A stretch of DNA of 64,000 bases, taken from NCBI GenBank assembly GCA_963281255.1, contig OY725493.1, positions 4,371,857-4,435,856 on the forward strand, given 5' to 3'. Every line of letters starts with the position of its first letter. Within the stretch, counting starts at the first letter, position 1. Origin of the DNA: Aphrocallistes beatrix. Lineage: Eukaryota > Porifera > Hexactinellida > Sceptrulophora > Aphrocallistidae. The translations under genes were made by a program, and so were the position numbers. Positions 41,709-53,100 of this stretch are shown piece by piece. The notes under the pieces are model-generated. The model searched no databases, was not told where the DNA came from, and saw nothing but the letters and a program-made list of their open reading frames with translations.

Positions 41709-44700
41709 ATGGACGTTGATCAAAATATACAGTCCCCTTTTGGCGACTCAGGAGCTAGCAGCCTTCAAGAACGGCTCAGGATTTTAGTTGTGAACGCTCA
41801 ATCAATTGATTCCAGCACCAAACTCCAGGCAGTGAGGTCCGCACGCAAGATTATCAGCAAGAACAAAAACCCGCCAATCGACGAGTTCATTAGCTCCGGA
41901 ATTGTCCCGGTACTGGTGAGTAGAACCTTACACATACCTATGTACACTTTATGTTGTTAACATCCTGCATTCCTAGGTAGCCTCGCTCCGCTGCCATTAC
42001 AACCCAAAAATTCAATATGAAGCTGCGTGGGCGCTGACGAATATCACCATTGGCACCTCAGAACAGACCCGTGTGGTGGTGCAATGTGGCGCTGTGCCAC
42101 TTTTCATCGAACTCCTGTCCTGCACCGAGCAGTTCGTCTGTGAACAGGCGGTATGGGCTCTAGGGAACATTACGGGAGATGGACCAGAGTTTCGCGATTT
42201 GGTCATCTCGCATGGAATCATCCCCCCACTTCTCACCTTCATCAACTCCCACATACCAATTTCGTTTCTAAAGAATGTCACTTGGACCATTTCAAATCTC
42301 TGTCGCCACAAGAACCCTCCCCCTCCCTTCGAGTCCGTGTGCCAGTGTATGTCCGCCCTTCTGCAACTAATCAGACACGAGGACGTAGAAGTTAGTTCCG
42401 ATTACTCAACTCACAGTTCCATATTCTCTTCTGTTAATCGCATGAATAAAGAGAGATTCTCAGTTAAGATAAATTGAAGTTTCTTCACAAATATGAAATT
42501 TCAATGAACATTTCACTTCCTTAATATACAAATCCCGTCCGAGCATTATATTTTCTAAATATCACACTTGTTATGAATATAAAAAAACTCAACATGAATT
42601 TAAATTATCCCAATGATATATGCATTCTTACTATTAAAACTCGATTAATGTTTNNNNNNNNNNNNNNNNNNNNNNNNNNNNNNNNNNNNNNNNNNNNNNN
42701 NNNNNNNNNNNNNNNNNNNNNNNNNNNNNNNNNNNNNNNNNNNNNNNNNNNNNNNNNNNNNNNNNNNNNNNNNNNNNNNNNNNNNNNNNNNNNNNNNNNN
42801 NNNNNNNNNNNNNNNNNNNNNNNNNNNNNNNNNNNNNNNNNNNNNNNNNNNNNTGGAGAATGTTTAGGTTGGCCGTTCCTAGCAACGGCCAGGAATGTTG
42901 AAAAATTCCGATCTCCAAATTTTGGAGTAACCATATCGAGTGACCCCTTGTTCTTCTCGGCTAGGTTCAGCGAGTACGAATATGCACGCTCTGATATATC
43001 ATATGTGGAATATATGAAAGTTTTATCACATTCAACTATACCTGCCACTATGGCATACCACAAAACTTTCATATATTCCACATATGATATATTAGAGCGT
43101 TCTAATTAGCATATTCGTACTCGCTGAACCTAGCCGAGAAGAACAAGGGGTCACTCGATATGGTTACTCCAAAATTTGGAGATCGGAATTTTTCAACATT
43201 CCTGGCCGTTGCTAGGAACGGCCAACCTAAACATTCTCCATATATGGTCAATATATATATCAAATGGATGGAAATTTAGTGCTGGACCCGAATTAAACAA
43301 TAAAAATTTGATCTGGTGTGAAAAAAGTAGATATTACTGATAGATACAACTCCGGTGATATCACATTATTAAATGTAAATTCAAATATTAATAATTCGTT
43401 CAAAAATTAATATTTTAAGTTGAAATTTGAAACATAAAATATACCAAGGCTGAAATAAACGTAGTTTAAAGGAAAAGTTTGTATCATAAATATTTCACGA
43501 GATATTAACCAAAAACTGAGACCGAAATTTGATGTGTCACTGCTAACTCATTTTGTAAAATTTAAAAATTAAACTTAAAAATTAAATACACCAACTCTCT
43601 TCTTTCCACTGGTATAATTATTTTTGATCTAGAACGAATACTTTTCGAGTTATAAGTGATTAAGTGTGACTTCGAATCCGCCTCTAACACTCGTGTGCGA
43701 GCCAAACCAGTAAAAAATTGAACCGACCACAAATTCACCAAATTTTAACTTATTAGCTTCAAAATTTAACAACACAAACGTCCAGACCTCCTCTACACGT
43801 TGGTATGATTAGATTTCAAATAAGATCCAAATTCATAAAGTTATTAGCATTTAAGTGCGACACGGCGAATCCGCTGCTAAAGTAACACTTATGAACTATG
43901 AAAAATGGAATCGACCATAAATTCGCTAAATCTTAACTTATCGACTTAAAATTTTAACTACATAAACGTCCAGACCTGGAGCACATATGTGTCTAAGATA
44001 GATTCGATAGCTCGTATAACTTTTGAGATATTCAAGAAAAACCGTGACAAAAATTAGAAGGTAAATTGCTAAGTCATCACTGGATATTTCGGGATTTGAA
44101 CTGAGATTATGAAACGTCCAGACCTCCTCTACACGTTGATATCATCAGATTTCAAATCGGACCTAAATTCATAAAGCTATTAACATTTAAGTGCGACACG
44201 GCGAATCCGCTGCTAAAGTAACACCCATATTAAAATATATATACGTATATATATATGCAACGAATTGATTGAAAAGACTGTCAGGCACAAAAAAAGCTGA
44301 TCTTTGGCATTAGGAGTCTTTTGGCTATGGTTCCACTAAGTTCTGACCTCAGACCAAAATGTCGACTCATCATGGAATTATGACTTCATTGTCACCTTTT
44401 TTATTATTAGAAATTTCAGTTTTTCGACTTTAACCCGAGCACGTCCAGGAATGTTGAATTGAAAGTGAAAGTTAATTGAAAGTAAACTGAAAATGAAAGT
44501 GAAAGCTGGGTCATTTCTATTTATACCTTTGACCCCAAGTAATCCTCGGGTTAATTAACTCAGCCATTTAGGTAATACAAAGTAGAAAGCTGTTTTAGCA
44601 GTAAGAAATACATATTTAGAAATGTTGTCTTCCTCATAATTAATTAATGTGGGCCTAGGCACCCTTTGGGCGCCTCTGGCGGACACAAAGTGTCCACCAG

Positions 44701-45571
44701 CCGCGAAGCGCGCTTGTATAGCAATTTATATGATGGACTACAACCATGATTTCCAGATCATTCTATTTGAGCCAACTTTAAAAGACTGGAAACTGATAAT
44801 AGTCTTAATTGAGATTGATAAAATACTATTTTCATTCTATATTTAGAACTGAGTTGAATCTGAGCCTATTTATAGGTGTGTGCGGATGCATGCTGGGCTC
44901 TCTCCTACCTGGCAGATGGACACGCCCAGATCCAAGTGGTCATAAATTCAGGAGTCATTCCATTCCTTGTGCCACTTTTGGCGCACCAAGAAGTAAAGAT
45001 AGTTTTCCCCGCCCTACGGACCTTTGGGAATATTACCACTGGAAGTGGTGAGCAGACACAAGTGATCATAGACTATGGGTTTCTGCCCAAGCTACAAACA
45101 CTTCTGGACCACCTTAAGCAGAACATCGTCCGTGAGGCTGTGTGGACACTCTCTAACATCACAGCTGGATCTCGTGAGCAGATCCAGGCAGTTATTGATG
45201 CCGGATTGATACCACAGCTGATCGAGGTGTTAAGTGACGGGGAGTTTAAGACTCAGAAAGAGGCGGCGAGGGCTGTGTCCAACTTTACAGTCTGGGGTGC
45301 GCCGGTCCAGATCAAGTACCTGGTAGGACAGGGAGCCATCCCGCCCATGTGCTCCCTCCTGAAGGCGAAGGATGCTCAAGTGATCCAAGCTGTCCTGGAA
45401 GGACTCCAGAACATTCTGCGTCATTCAGGCGATGAACACCTGAACGTGGTGAACAGCATCGAGGAGTCAGGTGGCCTCGACTTGATCGATTCCCTCCAGC
45501 TACACAATTCCTCCGTCATCTACCACCTCGCATTCACGATCATTGACCGATACTTCCCGAGCGATGACTAA
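41709..45571 (+). CDS. Importin-alpha-like ARM protein, copy 1, no IBB domain seen
   Basis: Nuclear-import adaptor fold. Exons 41709-41915, 41977-42390 and 44876-45571 join in frame to about 437 aa. ARM blocks follow importin-alpha order: [99 protein letters not shown], then the GGLD..IDSLQ end. The usual N-terminal basic importin-beta-binding domain is not present in these exons. The two upstream leader exons (donor near 41142; exon about 41171-41311) encode no Arg/Lys cluster. The Trp expected in EAxWAVSNF is Arg here, and a stop removes the last eight or so residues present in copy 2. The second intron contains a 200-base assembly gap, a palindrome and a repeat copy. This may be a degenerating or specialised paralogue. 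Confidence 0.88.
42654..42853. other. Assembly gap (200 N)
   Basis: Exactly 200 undetermined bases inside intron 2 of importin copy 1, directly after the start of a hairpin-ended repeat and before a long palindrome. Frames running through it are artefacts. Confidence 0.98.
42854..43240. repeat. Near-perfect palindrome, arms about 175 bp
   Basis: Left arm 42854-43024 (TGGAGAATGTTTAGGTTGGC..) and right arm 43062-43240 are almost exact inverse complements. They differ by one indel of about 9 bases near AGAGCGT and share a loop of about 37 bases. The outer left end is lost in the gap. Confidence 0.92.
43740..44225 (+). repeat. Imperfect direct repeat, period about 335 bp
   Basis: AAACGTCCAGACCTCCTCTA recurs near 43777 and 44112 (with a partial copy at 43967), and GTGCGACACGGCGAATCCGC recurs at about 43856 and 44190. 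Confidence 0.8.
44236..44717 (+). repeat. Hairpin-ended repeat with TTAA insert
   Basis: (TA)n, CAACGAATTGATTGAAAAG.., ending CCAGCCGCGAAGCGCGCTTGT. A 117 bp TTAA element (44434-44550; CCCGAG / CTCGGG ends, GAAAGT-rich core) interrupts it. The orthologous copy at 51.7 kb has an uninterrupted TTAA. Confidence 0.88.
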
Positions 45572-45887
45572 ATTTGGTGTCGAAGGAGGTGACAATTAGT
45601 ACCAGTTCAATGTTCCCGCTTACGACCGCGCGAACTTCTAGTTTTAGGTTTGAAGTGGTACTCAGTCGGTGGTGAGAGAGAAAGTCAGCTGTCTACCATT
45701 GAGTATGGGGGTCTCTTTGTCGGATATGTTACAACTAACTATCATGATTTGTGTTCCGCAACCTTTCCTATGATACTATGTTCTATTTTTAGTATACTTT
45801 GAGCTCATATTAGTTCATTACTGGGATTGAGAGGCTAATATAGCAACGGTAATGTGTGGATGGAATTCTTATCAATTTTGAAAAATG

Positions 45888-45975
45888 TTACAACCGCGCT
45901 TCGCTTACTTGCGGTGCGCAGCTAGCGGACATTGTGTGTCCGCAGGTCAACATGCGGGCGTATGGGGATATTAAA
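45888..45975 (-). repeat. Hairpin-terminus fragment (also at 54175-54260)
   Basis: CGCGCTTCGCTTACTTGCG..AGCGGACATTGTGTGTCCGC, a decayed reverse copy of the GC terminus, present in both duplicates and so older than the duplication. Confidence 0.75.
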
Positions 45976-46044
45976 GAAACGGTTGATTGCTTTCTAATCA
46001 TCTACTAAAAAATGTTGTTTTCTACGGTTAATCTTAAATTCAGA

Positions 46045-46425
46045 ACTGGAGGGGAAAGCGGAATAAGGCCGAATATTCAAAACCGGAATAAAGCTGAATT
46101 ATTTCAACACTGAAATAAGGTCGAATTATCATTTGGATCTAGAGGAAGAATGGTTTTTAATTTGTGAACTAAAGAATGGAGGGTCGATTGGGTTCATTTT
46201 TTGGTTTGTTGGGAAACAGGGGAGATTTTATTTTTGATGTAGAAAATTTTTAAAATTTGCCTGATGGGGTGTTTTTAAGCAAAATGTAAATATAATATAT
46301 TTAACTTGTTTGTCGCCTGTTTATTTCAGGATTACGTACATATCTCTCGATTGTGAAATTCGGCCTTATTCCAGTGTTGAAATAATTCGGCCTTATTCCA
46401 GTTTGAAAATTCGACATTATTCAGT
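46045..46425. mobile_element. Inverted-repeat element, GGAATAAGGCCGAATTATT motif
   Basis: GGAATAAGGCCGAAT and its variants occur in the left part, and the inverse (AATTCGGCCTTATTCC) near 46355-46410. Copy 2 retains only the first motif at 54350, fused to unique sequence, so this element lies at the duplication edge. Confidence 0.7.
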
Positions 46426-46679
46426 CAACCCAACTGGAGAAGAAAATACGTTTATGATAAAAGGGATTCGCTTAATATTGAGCTAACTAATCCTGAATGT
46501 AATGCCAATTTGAAACCACATAGAAAGTTCACATTTTATATATTACGACTAAACAACTTCAGTCGAGTATCGTTAACAACGATTGAAGTATGCGTTGTGT
46601 ACTATGAATCTATGATCAATCAATTTGATCATATATAACTTTTAACTCCTTGCTTTTACAAAGTACTTGTTAAACTTTC

Positions 46680-47885
46680 CTATTCTCCACCTAAAAACCC
46701 AAAACCTCTCCAAAGGGGGATTTTGAGGTCCCAAAATCGTCACTTGGGACAAAAATTTGTAACGAGAGCTTTTTGCAAAAATTTCCAACCGCCAAACATT
46801 TATATCAGTCTAACTCAGTGAGTTTTCATGCTATATCGTGATTCTCTTTTTTTTGACACCAATCGGCGCAGAATGGTCCCAGCTTTCACCTCGTGTGCTC
46901 AGAATCGAGATCAGACGCTTTTGCTAGTTATGGGGTTTAAAAGTTCAAACACTACCGAAATAGAGGAGACCTTTAACTTAACTCTAAAACACCATAACTC
47001 GCTAAAACTGTCTCGATTCTAAGTAGGGTTGCCAGACGTCCGGGTTTCGAGCCATTTGTCCGGAGTCCGGGAATGGGATGAATTTGTCCGGGTTTGGAGA
47101 ATTTTGAGTCCTGTCCGACTACTCACTACTCAGGACTGCCAATATATTCTATCCGTATCTAAGTTATTTAGTTAGCTATTGCTCTGCTGCAAACGTGTCA
47201 CTCTCTAATATTTGAAGAAAGAGTGAAAGTTTGTGAAATTTGGATTATTACTGATTTGTAATGCTACCATAGTGTACGTATACTACCCCCTAACTGCCTA
47301 ACATGTTTCGTAATGAGTATACTTGGAATCTTCTTTTTGTTTCTGTGTTCAATGGCTTCAACGATGAATTATGATATGTAGATATGTAGTCACGTGGGTC
47401 AAGGGTCATTTTATGGTCTTTGCAGCTCTGGTTTACAGTGAATTACCTACATTCAAATTGTTATTTCAAATTTTATTCTCTGAGATTTTAGTTTACCCGC
47501 AATAACTAATAGACGAAATATAATTTATAATTTCTCTTGATTATTTATGTATTCTGTATATTTTGACGAGAAGTTATTGATACAAATTTAAAATTAGATA
47601 ACATTACAATAAGCATTTTTTTTAGAGAATAAATTATGTCCGGGTTTGGCCTTTTGAAAATCTGGCAACCCTAATTCTAATACGCACATGAGGTGAAAGC
47701 TGGGCCATTCTGCGTCGATTGGTGTCAAAGGAATCACGATAGCATGAAATCTCGCTGAGTTAGACTGACACAAAGGTTTGGCGGTTTGGCAAATTTTGCA
47801 AAAAAACTCCCTTTACAAGTTGTTGCCCCATGTGACGATTTTCGTACCCCAAAATCCCCCTTTGGGGCTTTTAGGTAGAAAATGC
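46680..47885. mobile_element. Foldback element, about 200 bp arms, with nested MITE
   Basis: Left arm 46680-46935 and right arm about 47690-47885 are inverted copies (CCAAAGGGGGATTTTG; AACTCAGTGAGTTTTCATGC / GCATGAAATCTCGCTGAGTT; CACCAATCGGCGCAGAATGG). Related sequence lies at 18530-18730. Confidence 0.85.
47024..47673. mobile_element. hAT-type MITE inside foldback
   Basis: Ends TAGGGTTGCCAGACGTCCGG / CTGGCAACCCTA, with a 7/8 target duplication ATTCTAAG / ATTCTAAT. Subterminal GTCCGGGTTT repeats. Confidence 0.85.
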
Positions 47886-48667
47886 TTTGTACAAATCAAG
47901 ACTTTTTTAAATGATTCAAAGTCAACACAGTTTACCGACACTAGCCATATTCATTAAATAAAATAATATGTCCTGAATACCATTATAAAAGCCTGATAAT
48001 TTATTGATTATCACATGAACCAATGAATTAGTCCCTTCGATTGTATACATTAATTAACCCAGCCTATACCAGGAATGTGTTGCGTCATTTCCTGTTCAAG
48101 CCATTTTGGGCGGGGAAGCCATATAAATTTGGGGTCCAGACTATAAAAAGAAAATTTTGTCGGTCCAGACCGGTCTGGACTGAGCAGTTTATACCGTTGA
48201 GCGACTATGGTTACCCTCCAACATTCCCCAACACTGGAAACAGAAGCGCAGTTAAGAGAAACTTCCAAAAAAGAGACCCAGCAAGGAGTATCGTGTGACA
48301 GAAACACGGACAGCGTAATCGAGGATCCTGGGTGTGGCTAAAGCTTTCTTTGACACAAAACGCTATTGAATTAGAAAAGGGATACTCCATCAGTTCACTA
48401 ACGCATTTCGTTCTTGTCCTAATCCCAACTGTCATTCCATAGAATCCACGCGAATCCACGAAGGTCTCCTGTAGACTTTACATGTGGCATGTGGCGTTCC
48501 TAGACACAGTCAATTCAGATTGCATTCAGAATAGACTGTGTCTAGGAAGATCACAAATAGACGGATAAGGTATCTGTTAATAGGTAATATTCGGTAAAAT
48601 GGGTCGATTTTGAAAATTGACCCATTTTACTGAATATTAACCTTAGTAGATTGCCTGGATGAATTCA

Positions 48668-48673
48668 TATAAG
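48668..48673 (+). promoter_or_regulatory. Probable TATA box, importin-alpha copy 2
   Basis: TATAAG in the same context as copy 1, with the same upstream 13 bp inverted repeat (48499-48511 / 48534-48546). Confidence 0.5.
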
Positions 48674-49211
48674 TAACGGGGAGTCCCCTACGAACCAGTG
48701 ATCGTTCTCCTCACACGCAGTGCACACATCAAGTCCACATTATTCTAACCAGCTTATCGCATCCTCTGACATTTCTTCGTAAATTGCCTAGTGTTCTACC
48801 AAGTGCTAGAGTGCCTCCCGGAGAACAGGACATATATCAACATTATACGCGTAGAATGGAGATGAAGATTAAACGAGTGGTAAGAAGTTTTATATCTTCA
48901 ATTCCTAGCTAGGCTGCAACTGGCTGAGTCTCTCGTCTTGGTCGGATCAGTGCTCAAGTGCCTACTCCACTACAAAATTACCGACAACTTTCCTATTTAA
49001 ATAGTAGTCTGATCCCTGCATGGTTTGAAGGCACAGATACAGTCTTATGTAAGTATATACACGTATATATATATATATTCTCTACAAATACCATATTACG
49101 TAATATACAAGTAATATAAACCTAGTTAGTAGTTGCAACCAATCTACTCAAACCCTGCTGCACAATCTTGTAGCAGGGCCTAGGGGGTAGACTCTGGATT
49201 AGGACTGGTAG

Positions 49212-49972
49212 GGCTCATAAGTTCTGATACAAGCTTCGTTAGGTATAAAATTTCTTATACTCAAACAATCTTAGCTATTATGGTCTTTACAGATTGCAAT
49301 TCGAATATTTTCAATGATTTTAAAAGATTTTTCGATTCTAAGACTTAGAAATGTGTTTCGTATGGCGAGTTTTGAGAAAAAAAATGTGTCCTGGCACGCA
49401 GCGAAAATCGCAAATCAGGGCCCACTGCTTCTATAAAAAATGTCTTTACAATCGATGTTCTATGACGATTTAGCACCATATACCTTTCATTCACCATGGG
49501 AAAATTTCATAAATTCATTGAATTCATTATCAGAAACGAGAGAAAGTTATTATTTCACGAGATCAAATTAAGTATATTTTGCAAAATCACCCAAAATTGC
49601 ACTTTTTTTCATATCACCAAAAATCTGATCCAAATGGTTCTTAATATGTGCTGATATAAACATCTTACATTTCTACAAATTTAGAGTCTTCGAGGAAAAT
49701 GTGAAAGCCAATTTTTCCTAGAATTTGAAGACTCTAGAAAGATCACTTGAAAAGCAGTGGGTCCTGATTCTCGATTTTCGCTGCGTGCTAGGACACATTT
49801 TTTTCCCAATAAAAATCACCATACAAAACACAGTTCCAGGTCTTAAACTCGAAAGATCTTTTAAGATCATTGAAAATATTCGAATTACAATCTCTAAGGA
49901 CCATAATAACTAAGATTGTTTGAGTATAAGAAATTTTATACCTAATGAAGCTTGTCACAGAACTTATGAGCA
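49212..49972. mobile_element. Long-TIR foldback MITE, copy-2-specific
   Basis: Ends GCTCATAAGTTCTG / CAGAACTTATGAGC. Arms of about 230 bp share AAAATGTGTCCTGGCACGCA with GCTGCGTGCTAGGACACATT inverted. Same family as 10533 and 17736. Absent from importin copy 1. Confidence 0.88.
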
Positions 49973-50103
49973 ACCCTGTAACTATATTTGTTGATTAAAA
50001 TCACATGCATGACATTCAGCCATACGTTGATCAAAATCCCAGATCAAAAAATCGTTGATCAAAATCCTGCATAGTATTTACTTGTAGTTGCTCAAAATTC
50101 CAC

Positions 50104-53100
50104 ATGGACGTTGATCAAAATATACAGGCCCCTTTTGGCGACTCAGGAGCTAGCAGCCTTCAAGAACGGCTCAGGATTTTAGTTGTGAACGCTCAATCAA
50201 TTGATTCCAGCACCAAACTCCAGGCAGTGAGGTCCGCACGTGAGATTCTCAGCAAGAACAAAAACCCGCCAATCGACGAGTTCATTAGCTCTGGAATTGT
50301 CCCGGTGCTAGTGAGTAGAACCTTACACATACCTATGTACACTTTATGTTGTTAACATCCTACATTCCTAGGTAGCCTCGCTCCGCTGCCATGACAACCC
50401 AAATATTCAATTTGAAGCTGCGTGGGCGCTGACGAACATCACCGGTGGCACCTCAGAACAGACCCGTGTGGTGGTGCAATGTGGCGCTGTGCCACTTTTC
50501 ATCGAACTCCTGTCCTGCACCGAGCAGTTCGTCTGTGAACAGGCGGTATGGGCTCTAGGGAACATTACGGGAGATGGACCAGTATGCCGCGATTTGGTCA
50601 TCTCGCATGGAATCATCCCCCCACTTCTCACCTTCATCAGCCCCCACACACCAATTTCGTTTCTTAAGAATGTCACTTGGACCATTTCAAATCTCTGTCG
50701 CCACAAGAACCCTCCCCCTCCCTTCGAGTCCGTGTGCCAGTGTCTGCCCGCCCTTCTGGAACTAATCAGACACGAGGACGTAGAAGTTAGTTCCGATTAC
50801 TCAACTCACAGTTCCATATTCTCTTCTGTTAATCGCATGAATAATAGAGATTCTCAGTTAAGATAAATTGAAGTTTATTCACAAATTTGAAATTTCAATG
50901 AACATTTCACTTCCTTAACCCGCGGTTGGCTAGGAATGTTGAAAGTGAAAATGAAAGTACATTGAAAGTGAACTGAAAGTGAAAGTGAAAGTGGGGTTTT
51001 CTCTATTTATACTTTTGAGACCTAGCCAGGCGAGGGTTAATATACAAATCTCGTCCGAGCATTATATTTTCTAAATATCACACTTGTTATGACTATAAAA
51101 GTAACTCAACATAGATTTAAATTATCCCAATGATATATACATTCTTACTATTAAAACTCGATTAATGTTTATATATATACAGTCAAACCTGCTATAACGG
51201 CCACTCTATATAACGGTCACCTGTCTATAGCGGTCACCTGCTCAACGCGGCCAGCGGCCACCCGTTTGTAGTCCCTTACTGACCTTAAAACTGTATAACA
51301 GCCACTACCTGTCTATAACGGCCATCAACTTTTTAACCTTTTTTGTGTTTATTACAGGGCCTGTTACGAACGATAAACAAGTTTCATGTACTTCAAGTAA
51401 TGGATTTCTAAAAACTTGATATTTATTGCACTACGTTGATACCTTTTGGGGATTAAGACAATCACCTGTATATAACGGTCACCTGTGTATAACGGCCAAT
51501 TTTGTCCAGTCCCTTGGGTGGCCGTTATATACAGGTTCCACTGTATATGTAACGAATTGATTGAAAAGACTGCCTGGCACAGAAAACTGATCTTTGGCAT
51601 GTGAGAGTATTTTGGCTATGGCTCCACTAAGTTCTGACCTCAGACGAAAATGTCGACTCATCATGGAATTATGACGTCATTGTCACCTTTTTTTATTATT
51701 AGAAATTTCAGTTTTTCGACTTTAACTCAGCCATTTAGGTGATAGAAAGCTGAAATTTTAATAGAATGTGTATATTAATAATCTTAACATGTGATACAAC
51801 TATCATCAAAAAATGATGACTAATCACGCTGTTATGATGTCATCATTACGCATCAAAAAAAAATTAAAAAATTGACAAATTTGGTGATTTTTGTGCGATA
51901 TCGATTTTAGCAGTAAGACAGACCATAGCCTACTCTAATAATGCCTCACAGTAGACTGAAAATCATGGACTAGGGATGAAGTAGTAGCCGAATGGATTAA
52001 TACACGATTAGCCTAAAATCGTTAACCATGTAGAATAGGTATTAAGAATGTATTACCAGCATATATAAACATGGTATCAAAGTACATATATCCGTTGGAA
52101 AAATTTCGATTAGTCATCATATCATTGCGCAACAGGTCATTCTAAGGACAATTTTAGCGATTTTCTAAGCTGTTTTAACCCTATTTCTAAATGGTATTAA
52201 GGTGTGATTTTTGTGTAGAACCAAGATTAGTACGAGGTGATTTGAAAAATTCAGAATTTTTCAATGTAATGTTGTTACATTCCTGCGTTGCTATGGTAAA
52301 GCATTTTGGTCAGTTTGGGCCATTTCGTGCAAACTGTAGTAACTAGATCTTTAAATTTGATTGTGTTTGATAGGCAATGGACTACTTCCTATTAGGTGAT
52401 AATACAAATTGAACTTCTAAATTCAACGAGTTTTGAGTTATGGGTTGACTTTAAGAATGTGACCAAAACACTAAATTGTCGCATAACTCTATAGTCTGTG
52501 AATTTAGAAGTTTAAATTGTATTATTACCTAATAGGAAGTAGCCAATTGCCTATCAAATACGATCAAATTTGAAGAGCTAGTTCTTACAGTTTGCAAGAT
52601 ATGGCTCAAACTGATCAAAATGCTTTACCGTAGGAATGTAACAACATTCCATTGAAAAATTCTATTAAGTTTTTCAAATCAACTCATACTAATCTTACAC
52701 AAAAATTCTACCTTAATAACATTTAGAAGTAGGCTTAAAACAGCTTAGAAAATTGCCAAAATCGTGCTTAAAATATCCTGTTGCGCAATGATATGATGAC
52801 TAATCGAAATTTTGACAACGGATATATGTACTTTGATGCCATGTTTATACATGCTGGTAATACAATCTTAATGCCTATCCTACATGGTTAACGATTTTAG
52901 GCTAATCGCGTATTAATCCATTCGGCTATTACCGCATCCTTTGGTTATTTTACTGTGAGGCATGCTTAACCCAATGGAGTATATAACGAGCATGCTCTCT
53001 CGACCTAACGAGCATGCTCTCTCGGCTTAACGGGCATGCTCTCTCGGCTTTTTATTATAAGGGAAACTGATAATAGTCTTAATTGAGATTGGTGAAATAC

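Larger units (their letters stand above)
40430..46085 (+). repeat. Segmental duplication, copy 1 (importin-alpha locus)
   Basis: From GTCGGTCCAGACCGGT.. to GGAATAAGGCCGAAT.., nearly identical to 48155-54385 in the promoter, exons and most intron flanks. The differences are mainly transposon insertions and a few indels. Confidence 0.9.

Noticed and set aside
42573-43109. Open frames through the N gap
   Set aside because: They are open only because undetermined bases cannot contain stops.
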